A stretch of 64,000 nucleotides of DNA from Bdellovibrionaceae bacterium UBA3535 (GTDB lineage Bacteria > Bdellovibrionota > Bdellovibrionia > Bdellovibrionales > UBA840): assembly GCA_002376845.1 (NCBI GenBank), contig DFOS01000019.1, forward strand, positions 1-64,000, in the 5' to 3' direction. Position numbers and translations under genes: made by a program. Below the pieces are notes generated by a model. The model saw only the letters and a list, made by a program, of their open reading frames with translations. It made no database searches and was not told where the DNA came from. Below, piece by piece: positions 9,159 to 17,517 of this stretch (positions are counted from its first letter, which is position 1; the number at the start of each line of letters is the position of its first letter).

Positions 9159-9706
9159 AATCCCTGTGGGTGGAGAACAAAATAGATTATGATGGCTCGC
9201 AGCTGCGCAGGATGTACGCCTATGAAAACTTTGGCCTGCTAGGAGACAGCATCATTTCCTTTGTGGGCGCTTGTGATGTTAGAGCAGAGAATATGAAAGA
9301 TGGTGAGGATCTTTTTCAGGGCGAGAAGATTTTTTCGGAGTCCATGTTGCATTTTCTAATTGAGTGTCATGATACTTCCTTAGAATCGATGATTGCCTAC
9401 CAAAGACTTTTTACCTGTATGGCCAAAGAACAGATAGAAGTTTTGGCCGGCCAACTATTCCAAAGAATTGGAGATGATCTGTATCTAGCTGATAAAAAGC
9501 TAAATATTTCCATTGCTTCTGCAAATGCTCTTTCCAGTATGATTCACTGTGGCTTCAACGTGTCTAGCAAAAACACGCCGGTAAAAACAGTGGGGCTTGA
9601 AGATTTGGGTATTGAAGCAAAATCTTTTGCTTTGAGTATGATGCAGGCTTGGACGGAGGAGTATGATGGCATTCAAGCGGCGAAGGCCAAGGTCTTTCCG
9701 TTATAA
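9155..9706 (+). CDS. DUF366-like protein following queC
   Basis: A 183-residue protein that starts at the ATG overlapping the queC stop. The N-terminal DYDGSQLRRMYAYENFGLLGDSIISFVGACDVRAENMKDGED resembles the DUF366 family (recognised by eye, so moderate certainty). A cluster of His, Glu and Asp residues (HFLIECHDTSLESM, about residues 65-80) could bind metal. It has no signal peptide or membrane helix and is probably cytoplasmic. The tight coupling to queC within an operon that also holds queA and tgt suggests a role in deazaguanine or tRNA metabolism, but that is inference from context only. It closes the long forward operon; the next gene abuts it on the other strand. Confidence 0.75.
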   Translation: MKSLWVENKIDYDGSQLRRMYAYENFGLLGDSIISFVGACDVRAENMKDGEDLFQGEKIFSESMLHFLIECHDTSLESMIAYQRLFTCMAKEQIEVLAGQLFQRIGDDLYLADKKLNISIASANALSSMIHCGFNVSSKNTPVKTVGLEDLGIEAKSFALSMMQAWTEEYDGIQAAKAKVFPL

Positions 9707-9949
9707 TTACTCTTGATAACGTTTGATATTAAAAAATCCGTAGGTTTTGATGCGGTAGAACTTTTGAACTTCATCCATAATCTCATATTTAACGTCTTGA
9801 TAAAGTTCATAGGGGATATGAATGTCTTTTTTTCGACATAACATATAGAAGCGATGAAAGATCTCTTCAGACAGTTGGTAGATCGTGTGGTCTTTTAGAC
9901 TCCGATCTTGTAACCCATGATATATTACTTCGTACAATTCATAACCCAT
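9707..9949 (-). CDS. Small hypothetical protein
   Basis: An 80-residue frame rich in Tyr, Ile and Lys (MGYELYEVIYHGLQDRS...), all helical in appearance, with no signal or membrane segment. It ends exactly where the convergent DUF366-like gene ends. The ribosome site is poor. It occupies most of the gap before the next forward gene and is not antisense to any gene, which is the main support. Could be real or chance; no family recognised. Confidence 0.45.
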   Translation of the reverse strand: MGYELYEVIYHGLQDRSLKDHTIYQLSEEIFHRFYMLCRKKDIHIPYELYQDVKYEIMDEVQKFYRIKTYGFFNIKRYQE

Positions 9950-10053
9950 ACAATTGCTTATCGCTTGGTGAAAGGAAGTCTTTAGGGGAAAAAAAGTGCT
10001 CGTTAAAAACTGGTCATATGGACATTATATAATTTAGACACTAATATAAAAAA

Positions 10054-11226
10054 ATGCGCTGCTTTAATTATTCTGAACTCCAGCATTTATTGCCATTGTT
10101 TCAAACTTATACAGGTGCGCAGTTGCAGGATGTACAGACTAGCGAAAAGGGCGTGCAATTAAGCTTTTATTTAAAAGAAAAAAGCTATTTTCTTTGGTAT
10201 ATGCAAGCCGCCAGTCCTTTGTTTTTGATTCATGATAGACCCTTTAAAATGGCCAAGAAAACAAAGCCCCTACAGCTTTTTTTAAAGAAATATTTTGTTG
10301 GGCATAGGTTGCTAGATGTGCGTCTAGGTGAAGGTAGAGTGCTTTACTTTGATTTTCAATCGGTCACGCAAAAGTCCTGTATTGAATTAAGACTCTTTCC
10401 ACATGGGCAAAATATAATAGCCATGGCCGAGGGCAAGCAAATGTCTTGGGCAAAACCTAAAGAGCTGGTCTCTAGCAGTAGCAAGTTGGAGCCGGTGGAT
10501 ATACCTGCAAGGCAATTGATGCAAATCAAAGTGGACGAATTTTTGCAGGTTAAGCCAAAAGTAAAAAAAGCAAAACCGCAAAAGACCAAGCAGCAAATCA
10601 TTTCGGAGCTAGAAAATAGCGCCAAGGACACCAAGAGAATCGCGCAATTGGAGCAAGACATAGCCCTGCTGGCAAGCCAATCAAATATGGACTTAATTTA
10701 CCCCAAATACAAACTAGAAGGGGATTTGCCATGGTATGAGGCCTTGAATTTTTTAAAAGAGAAGTTGGCCAAGGAGCGAGGGAAAAAGGCGAAGATACAA
10801 GAGCGCATCAAAGAGCTTAAAAAACAAGAAAGGCGTCAGTCGGAAGTGCAGCCAAAAAGCCAGCCACTATCTTCTAAGCATCTATTGTTGGAAGGTGGTA
10901 AACGCGCCTTTTTAGGGAAAAGTGCCAAAGAGAACGCCGAGCTTTTGCGCAAAGCAAAGCCCTGGTATTTGTGGGCACATATTCGGGGGTTGCCGTCAGC
11001 CCACATCATTGTGGAAAAAAACAAAAAACAGAATTTAAGCCAAAGCGAATTGCACGAGATTGCCAATTGGCTAGTGGCAAACTCTTCTTTAGCTAAAAAG
11101 GCGCAGAGCGGAGATCATTTTGAATTGCAATATACAGAATGCCGCTATTTAAGGAAGATCAAAGGTGCGCCGGCGGGACAAGTTCAGGTTATGCAAGAAA
11201 AAGTGTTGCGATTTCAATTACCGTAG
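10054..11226 (+). CDS. NFACT/RqcH-like ribosome-quality-control protein
   Basis: A 390-residue divergent member of the NFACT (Tae2/NEMF/RqcH/FbpA) family, whose typical members bind stalled 50S-peptidyl-tRNA complexes. The N-terminal NFACT-N-like domain covers about residues 1-150, a basic Lys/Gln-rich coiled coil about 170-275, and the NFACT-R (DUF814) domain about 285-390: AELLRKAKPWYLWAHIRGLPSAHIIVE and YTECRYLRKIKGAPAGQVQV. It is shorter than the usual 550-580 residues. Where active RqcH proteins have an Asp-Arg pair needed for tailing, I read GEGRVLYFDF, so Asp seems replaced. Its role may be binding without Ala-tailing (inference). Confidence 0.8.
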   Translation: MRCFNYSELQHLLPLFQTYTGAQLQDVQTSEKGVQLSFYLKEKSYFLWYMQAASPLFLIHDRPFKMAKKTKPLQLFLKKYFVGHRLLDVRLGEGRVLYFDFQSVTQKSCIELRLFPHGQNIIAMAEGKQMSWAKPKELVSSSSKLEPVDIPARQLMQIKVDEFLQVKPKVKKAKPQKTKQQIISELENSAKDTKRIAQLEQDIALLASQSNMDLIYPKYKLEGDLPWYEALNFLKEKLAKERGKKAKIQERIKELKKQERRQSEVQPKSQPLSSKHLLLEGGKRAFLGKSAKENAELLRKAKPWYLWAHIRGLPSAHIIVEKNKKQNLSQSELHEIANWLVANSSLAKKAQSGDHFELQYTECRYLRKIKGAPAGQVQVMQEKVLRFQLP

Positions 11227-11277
11227 CTATAGCGATGATGCTCTTGACTTATGGCTGGCATTTCCTATGCTTTTTAT

Positions 11278-12174
11278 ATGTTGGAAGCAAAGGATCTTGC
11301 CAAGCATTACGGAAAAATCATCGCTCTTGAGAGTCTTAGTTTTCAATTGCAGAAAGGTGAGGTCTTGGGCCTTTTAGGCCCTAATGGTGCAGGGAAATCA
11401 ACTGCTATGCGAATGATTTGTGGGACCTTGTCGGCTACAAGTGGTGAAGTATTTTTTATGGGAGAAAAGCGCTCCGCAAGTAGTCTAGATCAAGCCAAGT
11501 CCGCAATTGGCTACCTTCCAGAAAATGCTCCACTCTATATGGATATGGATGTGGAGTCTTATTTGTGTTTTTGTGCAGAAATAAAGGGGAAGCAAGATAT
11601 AAAAAAACTTGTTTCGATTGCATTGCAAAAATGCGGGCTTGAAGAGGTTCGAAGAAAGAATATTCAGCTTCTTTCTAAAGGCTACAAACAGCGAGTTGGC
11701 ATTGCGCAGGCAATTGTGCACAATCCAAAAATTATTGTCTTAGATGAGCCAACCATTGGGCTGGATCCAAAGCAAGTTAGTGAGATACGTCAGTTGATAC
11801 GTAATTTGGCTAGTGAAGCTACCATTATTATTTCTTCACATATATTAACCGAAATGCAGATGTTATGCGATCGTGTGATTGTCTTAAATAAGGGCAAGGT
11901 CTTGGCGAATAAAAGCATGCAAGAGCTCAATCAAATGATGCAAGAAAAATATCGATATGAAATCACCCTTAAACACCCGGTAAAAGAGCAGGACCTTCCC
12001 CAGTTGAAAAACCTAGATATATTAGGCAATAAAATCCTCTTCGACTTAAAAGAAGAGGAGGAATTAAATGCCACGCTTAAATATTTAATCGATGCAAATC
12101 AGATAGTGGTGAGTGCTAAAAAGCAGGATTTTGATTTGGAAGATGCCTATTTAAGTATATTAGGAGAGCAATGA
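11278..12174 (+). CDS. ABC transporter ATP-binding protein, GldA-like
   Basis: A 298-residue ABC ATPase with Walker A GPNGAGKST, signature region QLLSKGYKQRVGIAQAI (LSKGY in place of LSGGQ, common in the GldA/CcmA-like group), Walker B IIVLDEPTIGLD and switch His in ISSHIL. A C-terminal regulatory extension of about 80 residues follows. Start at the ATG giving MLEAKDLAKHYGK; an upstream in-frame ATG at 11251 is possible, and neither has a clear ribosome site. The stop overlaps the permease start (ATGA). With the next three genes it forms a Gld-type export-like ABC system. Confidence 0.92.
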   Translation: MLEAKDLAKHYGKIIALESLSFQLQKGEVLGLLGPNGAGKSTAMRMICGTLSATSGEVFFMGEKRSASSLDQAKSAIGYLPENAPLYMDMDVESYLCFCAEIKGKQDIKKLVSIALQKCGLEEVRRKNIQLLSKGYKQRVGIAQAIVHNPKIIVLDEPTIGLDPKQVSEIRQLIRNLASEATIIISSHILTEMQMLCDRVIVLNKGKVLANKSMQELNQMMQEKYRYEITLKHPVKEQDLPQLKNLDILGNKILFDLKEEEELNATLKYLIDANQIVVSAKKQDFDLEDAYLSILGEQ

Positions 12175-12920
12175 TAGCGGCGATTTTAAAACGTGAGCTT
12201 CGAGCTTTTTTTCGGCCAAGTTTTTTTGTGGTCGTAGCTTTGGCCAGTGTTTATTTTGGCCTATATTTTTACTCTATACTTTTGCAGTATGCCAACCTAT
12301 CGAGCCAAGTAAGTCAGGGCAGTGCTAGCTTAAATTATATAGACAATTTGATGGTGCCTTATTTTTCGAGTATTAATTTTGTCTTGTTGATCATTTGCCC
12401 CTTACTATCGATTCGACTTTTTTCAGAAGAATATAAGCAAAATACCTTTGAGCTGCTATTGTCTTCCCCTTTAAGTTCCTGGCAAATAGTTTTAGGTAAA
12501 TATCTAGCCGCTTGCCTAACGATCACAGCCATATTGTTGTTGGCGATGTCGTATCTTTTGTCATCTCTATTTTTAATAGACTTGTCCTGGCTGCATATAC
12601 TGTGTAGTGTTGTAGGTTTAATACTGCTGAGTTATATTTATTTGGCCATTGGTTTGTTTGCATCCTCTTTGACCTCGTCGGTGATTTTAGCAGGATTCAT
12701 TTCTATTGTTCTGTGTCTTACTCTGTGGCTACTTACTATTTTTCGAGTCAACCAGGATGGCTCCTATGTAATGCTAATACAGGAATTATGGCTGGGCACT
12801 CATTTGATGGCCTTTTTAAGGGGTGGGCCAGATATTAAAGCACTTGTTATATATTCTTCGCACATCTTCTTCTTTTTATTTTTATGCCAACAAGTGGTGG
12901 AGTCGCATAGATGGAGATAA
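12171..12920 (+). CDS. ABC-2 type permease, GldF-like
   Basis: A 249-residue inner-membrane protein with about six membrane helices. After the first helix comes the ABC-2 signature around LSIRLFSEEYKQNTFELLLSSPLSSWQIVLGKYLAA (split here for reading: RLFSEEYKQNTFELLLSSP), shared by GldF and NosY-type permeases. It overlaps the ATPase gene by four bases and the next gene by ten bases, so the four genes are co-translated. The substrate is unknown. In Bacteroidetes the GldA/F/G trio was linked to gliding motility, but homologues are widespread in non-gliders. Confidence 0.88.
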   Translation: MIAAILKRELRAFFRPSFFVVVALASVYFGLYFYSILLQYANLSSQVSQGSASLNYIDNLMVPYFSSINFVLLIICPLLSIRLFSEEYKQNTFELLLSSPLSSWQIVLGKYLAACLTITAILLLAMSYLLSSLFLIDLSWLHILCSVVGLILLSYIYLAIGLFASSLTSSVILAGFISIVLCLTLWLLTIFRVNQDGSYVMLIQELWLGTHLMAFLRGGPDIKALVIYSSHIFFFLFLCQQVVESHRWR

Positions 12921-14464
12921 AGGTACTAGCTTTTTGGTTTTTAAGTCTATTCAGTTTTGCTCTACTTTTGGCAGTACGCTATATTGTTGGCTTTTGGAAT
13001 GACCTAATGTGGCTTCCTCTAGTAAGCTCCCTTGTTTTTTTATTTTTAGCCATTTTTTACACAAAAAGTGATTTTAAAAAATTATTGCTTTCCAGAACTA
13101 GCCTAGGCGGCATGAATTTTCTTACTGCATCCTTAGTGTGTTTGGGCTTTCTATTGGGCTTTGGTTTTTTAAGTGTAAAGTACAATGTTGTTTGGGATTT
13201 ATCTGAGGATCGTCGATTTAGCTTGAGCGATGCTTCGCAGAAGATACTGGATCAATTGGATAGCAAATATGAAATCATGGTTTTTTACACGCAGGAGGAT
13301 AAGAAGCGAAAGGAAGCCACTTTTCAAACATTCAACAAAATGCAGGCCTATACGGATAAAATTCGAGTTGAATTTTATGACCCTAATCTTTACCCAGAAA
13401 TGGTGGAAGAATACAATATTCGAGCAAGTGGTACTATAATTATTGAAGGTAATGATAAGCAAACACGAGTAATTGATTCAACCAACCCAAAAGTAGCGAA
13501 AGAGTCCTCTGCTCTTAAAGAAGAAAATATTATCAATGCTATTTTGCAGCTATCGCGAGATAAAGATGTTTTGATTTGTTACTCCAATGGACATGGGGAA
13601 AAAAGCTTAAGTGATACTTCCGTGCTTGGTGCTAGTGATTTTTATTCAGCATTAAAAGATTTGGCCTATGATTTCTTATACTTAGATTTGAAGCAGGAAG
13701 AAAGCATTAGCCAAGATTGCGACATCTTAATGATTCTAGGACCTGAGTTTGCCTATGAGGAAAAAGCCTTGAATAGCATTTATGACTATATAAAAGGTGG
13801 CGGCAAAGCTTTTATTGCAATGGATCCAGGCAAACGCCACAATTTAGGTCGTGTTTCGAAGTTTTTAGGACTTACCTTTACGAATCTTTTTGTAGTTGAT
13901 ATGGAAGGGCAAGTAGCAGGCTCTAATGCCGCTTTAACTGTGGGGCGTAACTACAACTCAGATAATTTGATTACAAAAAATTTAAATGATGAGCTTTATT
14001 CTTTTTTTCCCGTAGCCTCATTTTTTGAGGAAGAAGCCAATGAAGATTTTCACTTGCAACCACTAATATATTCATCCAAGCAAAGCTTTTCTCAGCAGGA
14101 TTTAACGCGCAATCCAAGTATGAATACAAGTGTAGATAAAACAGGTCCGTTTCCCATAGCTTATTTTATTAAAGGTCTCAAATTTAAGGAGGCAGAGGTT
14201 TTTATGGTGGCCGACTCGGATTTTGTCCTAAATCAGTTTTTCTTAAAGGTTAGCAACTCCGATATAGCTCTTAATGCAATTTCCTATCTAAGCGGTGAAA
14301 AAGACTTGATCAGCATTGATCGTAGTGCCAAATCAAAAGACGTTCTTATGCTATCGAATTTGAATAAAAATATTTATGTGGTGGTTTTTCTAAGCATACC
14401 CATTCTTTTCTTTATGCTGGCTCTCTTTTTGTATATCAAAGGGAAAAATGAACAAGAAAGTTAA
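12911..14464 (+). CDS. GldG-like ABC auxiliary protein
   Basis: A 517-residue protein with two or three N-terminal membrane helices (to about residue 90), a large extracytoplasmic region, and a C-terminal helix near residues 490-510. The soluble part starts WDLSEDRRFSLSDASQKILDQL, the typical opening of the GldG/ABC_transp_aux family, and contains the ILGP...YDYIKGGGKAFIAMDPG segment typical of a ThuA/glutamine-amidotransferase-like fold. It lies between the permease and a DUF4340 protein with overlaps on both sides (10 and 17 bases). Probably an extracytoplasmic partner of the ABC pair; substrate unknown. Confidence 0.86.
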   Translation: MEIKVLAFWFLSLFSFALLLAVRYIVGFWNDLMWLPLVSSLVFLFLAIFYTKSDFKKLLLSRTSLGGMNFLTASLVCLGFLLGFGFLSVKYNVVWDLSEDRRFSLSDASQKILDQLDSKYEIMVFYTQEDKKRKEATFQTFNKMQAYTDKIRVEFYDPNLYPEMVEEYNIRASGTIIIEGNDKQTRVIDSTNPKVAKESSALKEENIINAILQLSRDKDVLICYSNGHGEKSLSDTSVLGASDFYSALKDLAYDFLYLDLKQEESISQDCDILMILGPEFAYEEKALNSIYDYIKGGGKAFIAMDPGKRHNLGRVSKFLGLTFTNLFVVDMEGQVAGSNAALTVGRNYNSDNLITKNLNDELYSFFPVASFFEEEANEDFHLQPLIYSSKQSFSQQDLTRNPSMNTSVDKTGPFPIAYFIKGLKFKEAEVFMVADSDFVLNQFFLKVSNSDIALNAISYLSGEKDLISIDRSAKSKDVLMLSNLNKNIYVVVFLSIPILFFMLALFLYIKGKNEQES

Positions 14465-15701
14465 AGTATTTTTATTCTTGTTTGTGGTTTTTGCGGCCTA
14501 TTTGTATGTTTTTGAGTATTCCAAGATTCATGAAGAGAGACGGTTAAAAAAAGTCTACCCCGCAGCTGCCGATGAAATACATAATATTGTGATCAAGAAT
14601 GCATATGATGTCATATCCTTATTAAGGCAGGATGGGCGTTGGCAGCTAAAGGGTACTAGCCTTGCTGCAGATAGTTTTGTTGTTAAGAGCATCACGGAGT
14701 ATTTTGCAGAAAATGAAGTCTTGCGAGTGCTTGAAGACGTTAACCCGGATTTTGACAAAAAAATGAAATTTGCCAAGCCGAGTATTGAAATCAAGGTGAA
14801 TGATAATTATCAATTACTTTTCTCTAGCGTTCTTTCCTATGACAAACAAATTTATGCAAAGCGAATTTTTGATGGAAAGATTACTTATGTTATGTTGCCG
14901 CAAGACAGTACCAGTCATTTTGATAAAAACTTTTTTTATTATCGCAATAAAACCATGTTGAAGAGTGAATTAAAGGGGGCAAATCTTATCCACTTGTATA
15001 TCAACAACAACAAGGTTTATTCCCTAGAAAAGCAAGGGGAGCAGTGGCTTTATAATGAAAGACCAGTAGACACGAAAATGGTGAATACTTTTTTGTACAA
15101 TTTGAAAAGTGTCAAAGCTGTGGGGATCAAGGATCAGGTAAAAAAGGCGGACTTGGCGGATGTGCTTTTGGACCTAGAGGATTATATAGAGGTGCATGGA
15201 GATAAGAAAAGCCAACGCTTTTACTTTAGCATTCTCGATAAAGAAAAGGTGGCTATTTACTACGATCTTAAACTCTACGAATTCTTTCGAAGTCATGTGG
15301 ATTTTTTGCGTTGGAGATTGGATGATTTCTTAGATCGAAAAAAGCCATTTCGAATAGATCCGCATAAGGTTCAGCGTATAGTTTGGCAGCCGAAATCCAT
15401 AATTAGACAGAAAATTGCTCAGCATTGGCCGGATTTTTCTTATAATCATTTTCTGCGGGCCTGGTTGGGCGTGGAGGTATTAAGGTATAAAGACTCACCA
15501 ATGAATTGGCAGGCCGATCAATCTTTAGTGCTGGAATTGGAAGAAAATGGGGCCATCCAGCTTGCCTGGCGGGCCTCAGATTTGGAGCAAGACAAGATTT
15601 ACATGACAAGTAGCTTAAGTTCTGAAACATTTGTGGTGGATGCTTTGAGCTGGAAAAAGGTTCTAGGCGCTATACAGGGAGATATTTCTGAAACGCATTG
15701 A
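14448..15701 (+). CDS. DUF4340 domain protein of the Gld-like ABC cluster
   Basis: A 417-residue protein with an N-terminal membrane anchor (VKVFLFLFVVFAAYLYVFEYS) and a long extracytoplasmic region. The pattern of repeated beta segments (WQLKGTSLAADSFVVKSITEYFAENEVLRVLED, DKQIYAKRIFDGKITYVML) matches DUF4340, a family that regularly follows GldG-like genes. It starts within the preceding gene (17-base overlap) and its stop is next to the GHMP kinase start. It likely completes a four-part envelope ABC assembly. Function unknown. Confidence 0.82.
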   Translation: MNKKVKVFLFLFVVFAAYLYVFEYSKIHEERRLKKVYPAAADEIHNIVIKNAYDVISLLRQDGRWQLKGTSLAADSFVVKSITEYFAENEVLRVLEDVNPDFDKKMKFAKPSIEIKVNDNYQLLFSSVLSYDKQIYAKRIFDGKITYVMLPQDSTSHFDKNFFYYRNKTMLKSELKGANLIHLYINNNKVYSLEKQGEQWLYNERPVDTKMVNTFLYNLKSVKAVGIKDQVKKADLADVLLDLEDYIEVHGDKKSQRFYFSILDKEKVAIYYDLKLYEFFRSHVDFLRWRLDDFLDRKKPFRIDPHKVQRIVWQPKSIIRQKIAQHWPDFSYNHFLRAWLGVEVLRYKDSPMNWQADQSLVLELEENGAIQLAWRASDLEQDKIYMTSSLSSETFVVDALSWKKVLGAIQGDISETH

Positions 15702-15702
15702 T

Positions 15703-16692
15703 GTGACTTGTCCTACTAGGGTAGATTTGGCAGGCGGCACTCTGGATTTGTGGCCGATCTGGTCTTTTATTCCAAATTCTAAGACCATCAATATGGCCAT
15801 TGATATACAAACCTCGGCTAGCGTGGAAGAGGCGGGGGATGGCATTCACATTTCTGCCCCTGGCATTCAATTGGAAAAGACCATTCGTGATTTGGATGAT
15901 TATTTGGCATCGCCGGAAAATGCAAAAGACTTTTTTTACCCGCACTTAAAACATTTTCGACCACAAAATTGCTTGATCCGTTTTACCTCGGACTCACCCA
16001 TAGGGGCAGGTCTTGGGGGGTCCTCTTCTTTAACCATAGCTTTAATGACAGCCTTGGCAAATTTTACGAACCACCAATGGGATAGTCCGCAAAAACAAGT
16101 AGAATTGGCTCACAATATGGAGGCCTTTTTGTTAAAAACGCCCACGGGTGTGCAAGATTATTATCCGCCAATTTTAGGCGGCACTTTGTGCCTACACCAT
16201 CATTTTGATGGACTCGTTTATGAGCGTTTAGAACACTGCCTTGCTACCTTTCAAGAGCACTTTATCTTGGTCTATACAGGTCGGCCGCATCATTCCGGTA
16301 TGAACAATTGGACGGTTTTAAAATCATTAATTGATGGTGATAAAAAAATATATGACTTATTAGTGGCTTTGAATGAAGTGACAAATGAGCTTTACGAGCA
16401 AATTCAAGCTAAGAATTGGCAGTCATTACCAAAAATCTTTCAAAAAGAATACGCAATACGCTGCCAATTATCACCGGCTTTTAGCAGCCCAGAAATTGAA
16501 AAAGTAAATGCTCTTGCCTTAGAAAATGGGGCCGAGGCATCAAAGATTTGCGGTGCTGGTGGCGGTGGTTGTGTGTTTTTGTGGGCGGCCTCCAAACATC
16601 ATACGCGCATTAAAGAAGTGATGAAAGAAAATGGCTTCCAGGTATTAAATGCCAAGCCCGTTGCTTTTGGCTTACAGGTTAAGAGCCAATGA
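15703..16692 (+). CDS. GHMP-family sugar kinase
   Basis: A GHMP kinase with all three motifs: N-terminal PTRVDLAGGTLDLW, the phosphate-binding loop PIGAGLGGSSSLTIAL (about residues 98-113), and C-terminal ICGAGGGGCVFLW. The segment PTGVQDYYPPILGG resembles heptose-7-phosphate or related sugar kinases rather than mevalonate-pathway enzymes. The first frame-compatible standard start is GTG 15703, but it has no ribosome site and leaves only three residues before the first conserved Pro. A CTG at 15688 lies six bases after AGGGAG and would add LKRID, so the true start may be CTG. The substrate cannot be told from sequence. Confidence 0.88.
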   Translation: MTCPTRVDLAGGTLDLWPIWSFIPNSKTINMAIDIQTSASVEEAGDGIHISAPGIQLEKTIRDLDDYLASPENAKDFFYPHLKHFRPQNCLIRFTSDSPIGAGLGGSSSLTIALMTALANFTNHQWDSPQKQVELAHNMEAFLLKTPTGVQDYYPPILGGTLCLHHHFDGLVYERLEHCLATFQEHFILVYTGRPHHSGMNNWTVLKSLIDGDKKIYDLLVALNEVTNELYEQIQAKNWQSLPKIFQKEYAIRCQLSPAFSSPEIEKVNALALENGAEASKICGAGGGGCVFLWAASKHHTRIKEVMKENGFQVLNAKPVAFGLQVKSQ

Positions 16693-17504
16693 AAATAGAT
16701 TCCATTAAATATGTTGGTATAAGTTTATCGGGTGGAAAATCCGACAGGACTTATATAGCTCGTTTGGATGAGTACCGAGGAGAGAAGCTGGTTTTGAGCT
16801 CCTTAAAGCAAGCAGGGAAGGGCTCGCTAAAAAAGTCTTCCGACCGAATCTTGATTGATGAAGTGAGTAAAATTCGCCATCTAAAAGCTGTGGGGGTAGA
16901 TGCGCCCTTGCAATTGCCAACTTGCATTCGCTGCCGATTGCGCTGCCCAGGATATGAGGTTTGTAAGGTAGCTGCGGTGAAAACTATGCGTAAGCTTTTT
17001 GAAACGAGTAGTAAAAAACGCAAGAAAGTTTATAGCCCCTACACGGAACGTTTGGCAGAGCATTTGATCAATGAATTAGAGGGCGCTGACTACTTTTCTG
17101 GAGCCATGGGAGCCAACCATGCTCCTCTAACCGCAAGAGCTCTGTTTTTACAAAAGCATTTTAAAGCCAAATTGTTCGAGGTCTACCCCAAGCTAGCTTA
17201 TTACCGTTTGGCAAAGTCTTTTGGTCTTCCCAAAAAATATCTTCATGCAAAGCGATTGTCGCAAGAGGGAGATGAGGCAAGGCTTCGCTTTTTGAAGCAT
17301 TTAAGTGATCAAGAGGGGCTTTTTATGTACATTCAGGATGTGCAGCATATGGTAGACAATCCTTTTGCTTTTGATGCCTTTCTGGTTTCTTTAAGTCTAT
17401 ATCTAAATAACAAAAAACTAACAGAAAAACGACCGCGCAACTTACCTAAGTCAGAGCTTTGGCCACTATTTCCGAAAAGCAATTTGAAATTTCCTTCGAT
17501 CTAA
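16689..17504 (+). CDS. DUF429 family protein, predicted RNase H-like fold
   Basis: A 271-residue protein with the DUF429 pattern: an N-terminal strand with a glycine-rich turn (IKYVGISLSGGKSDRTYIARL), a middle VGVDAPLQLP with conserved Asp, and a C-terminal Asp-containing helix (DNPFAFDAFLVSLSLYL). A Cys cluster (CIRCRLRCPGYEVC, about residues 77-90) may bind a metal. The family is proposed to have an RNase H-like fold with nuclease activity, not proven. It overlaps the GHMP kinase gene by four bases (ATGA). Confidence 0.8.
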   Translation: MKIDSIKYVGISLSGGKSDRTYIARLDEYRGEKLVLSSLKQAGKGSLKKSSDRILIDEVSKIRHLKAVGVDAPLQLPTCIRCRLRCPGYEVCKVAAVKTMRKLFETSSKKRKKVYSPYTERLAEHLINELEGADYFSGAMGANHAPLTARALFLQKHFKAKLFEVYPKLAYYRLAKSFGLPKKYLHAKRLSQEGDEARLRFLKHLSDQEGLFMYIQDVQHMVDNPFAFDAFLVSLSLYLNNKKLTEKRPRNLPKSELWPLFPKSNLKFPSI

Positions 17505-17517
17505 GTAATATAGCGGC

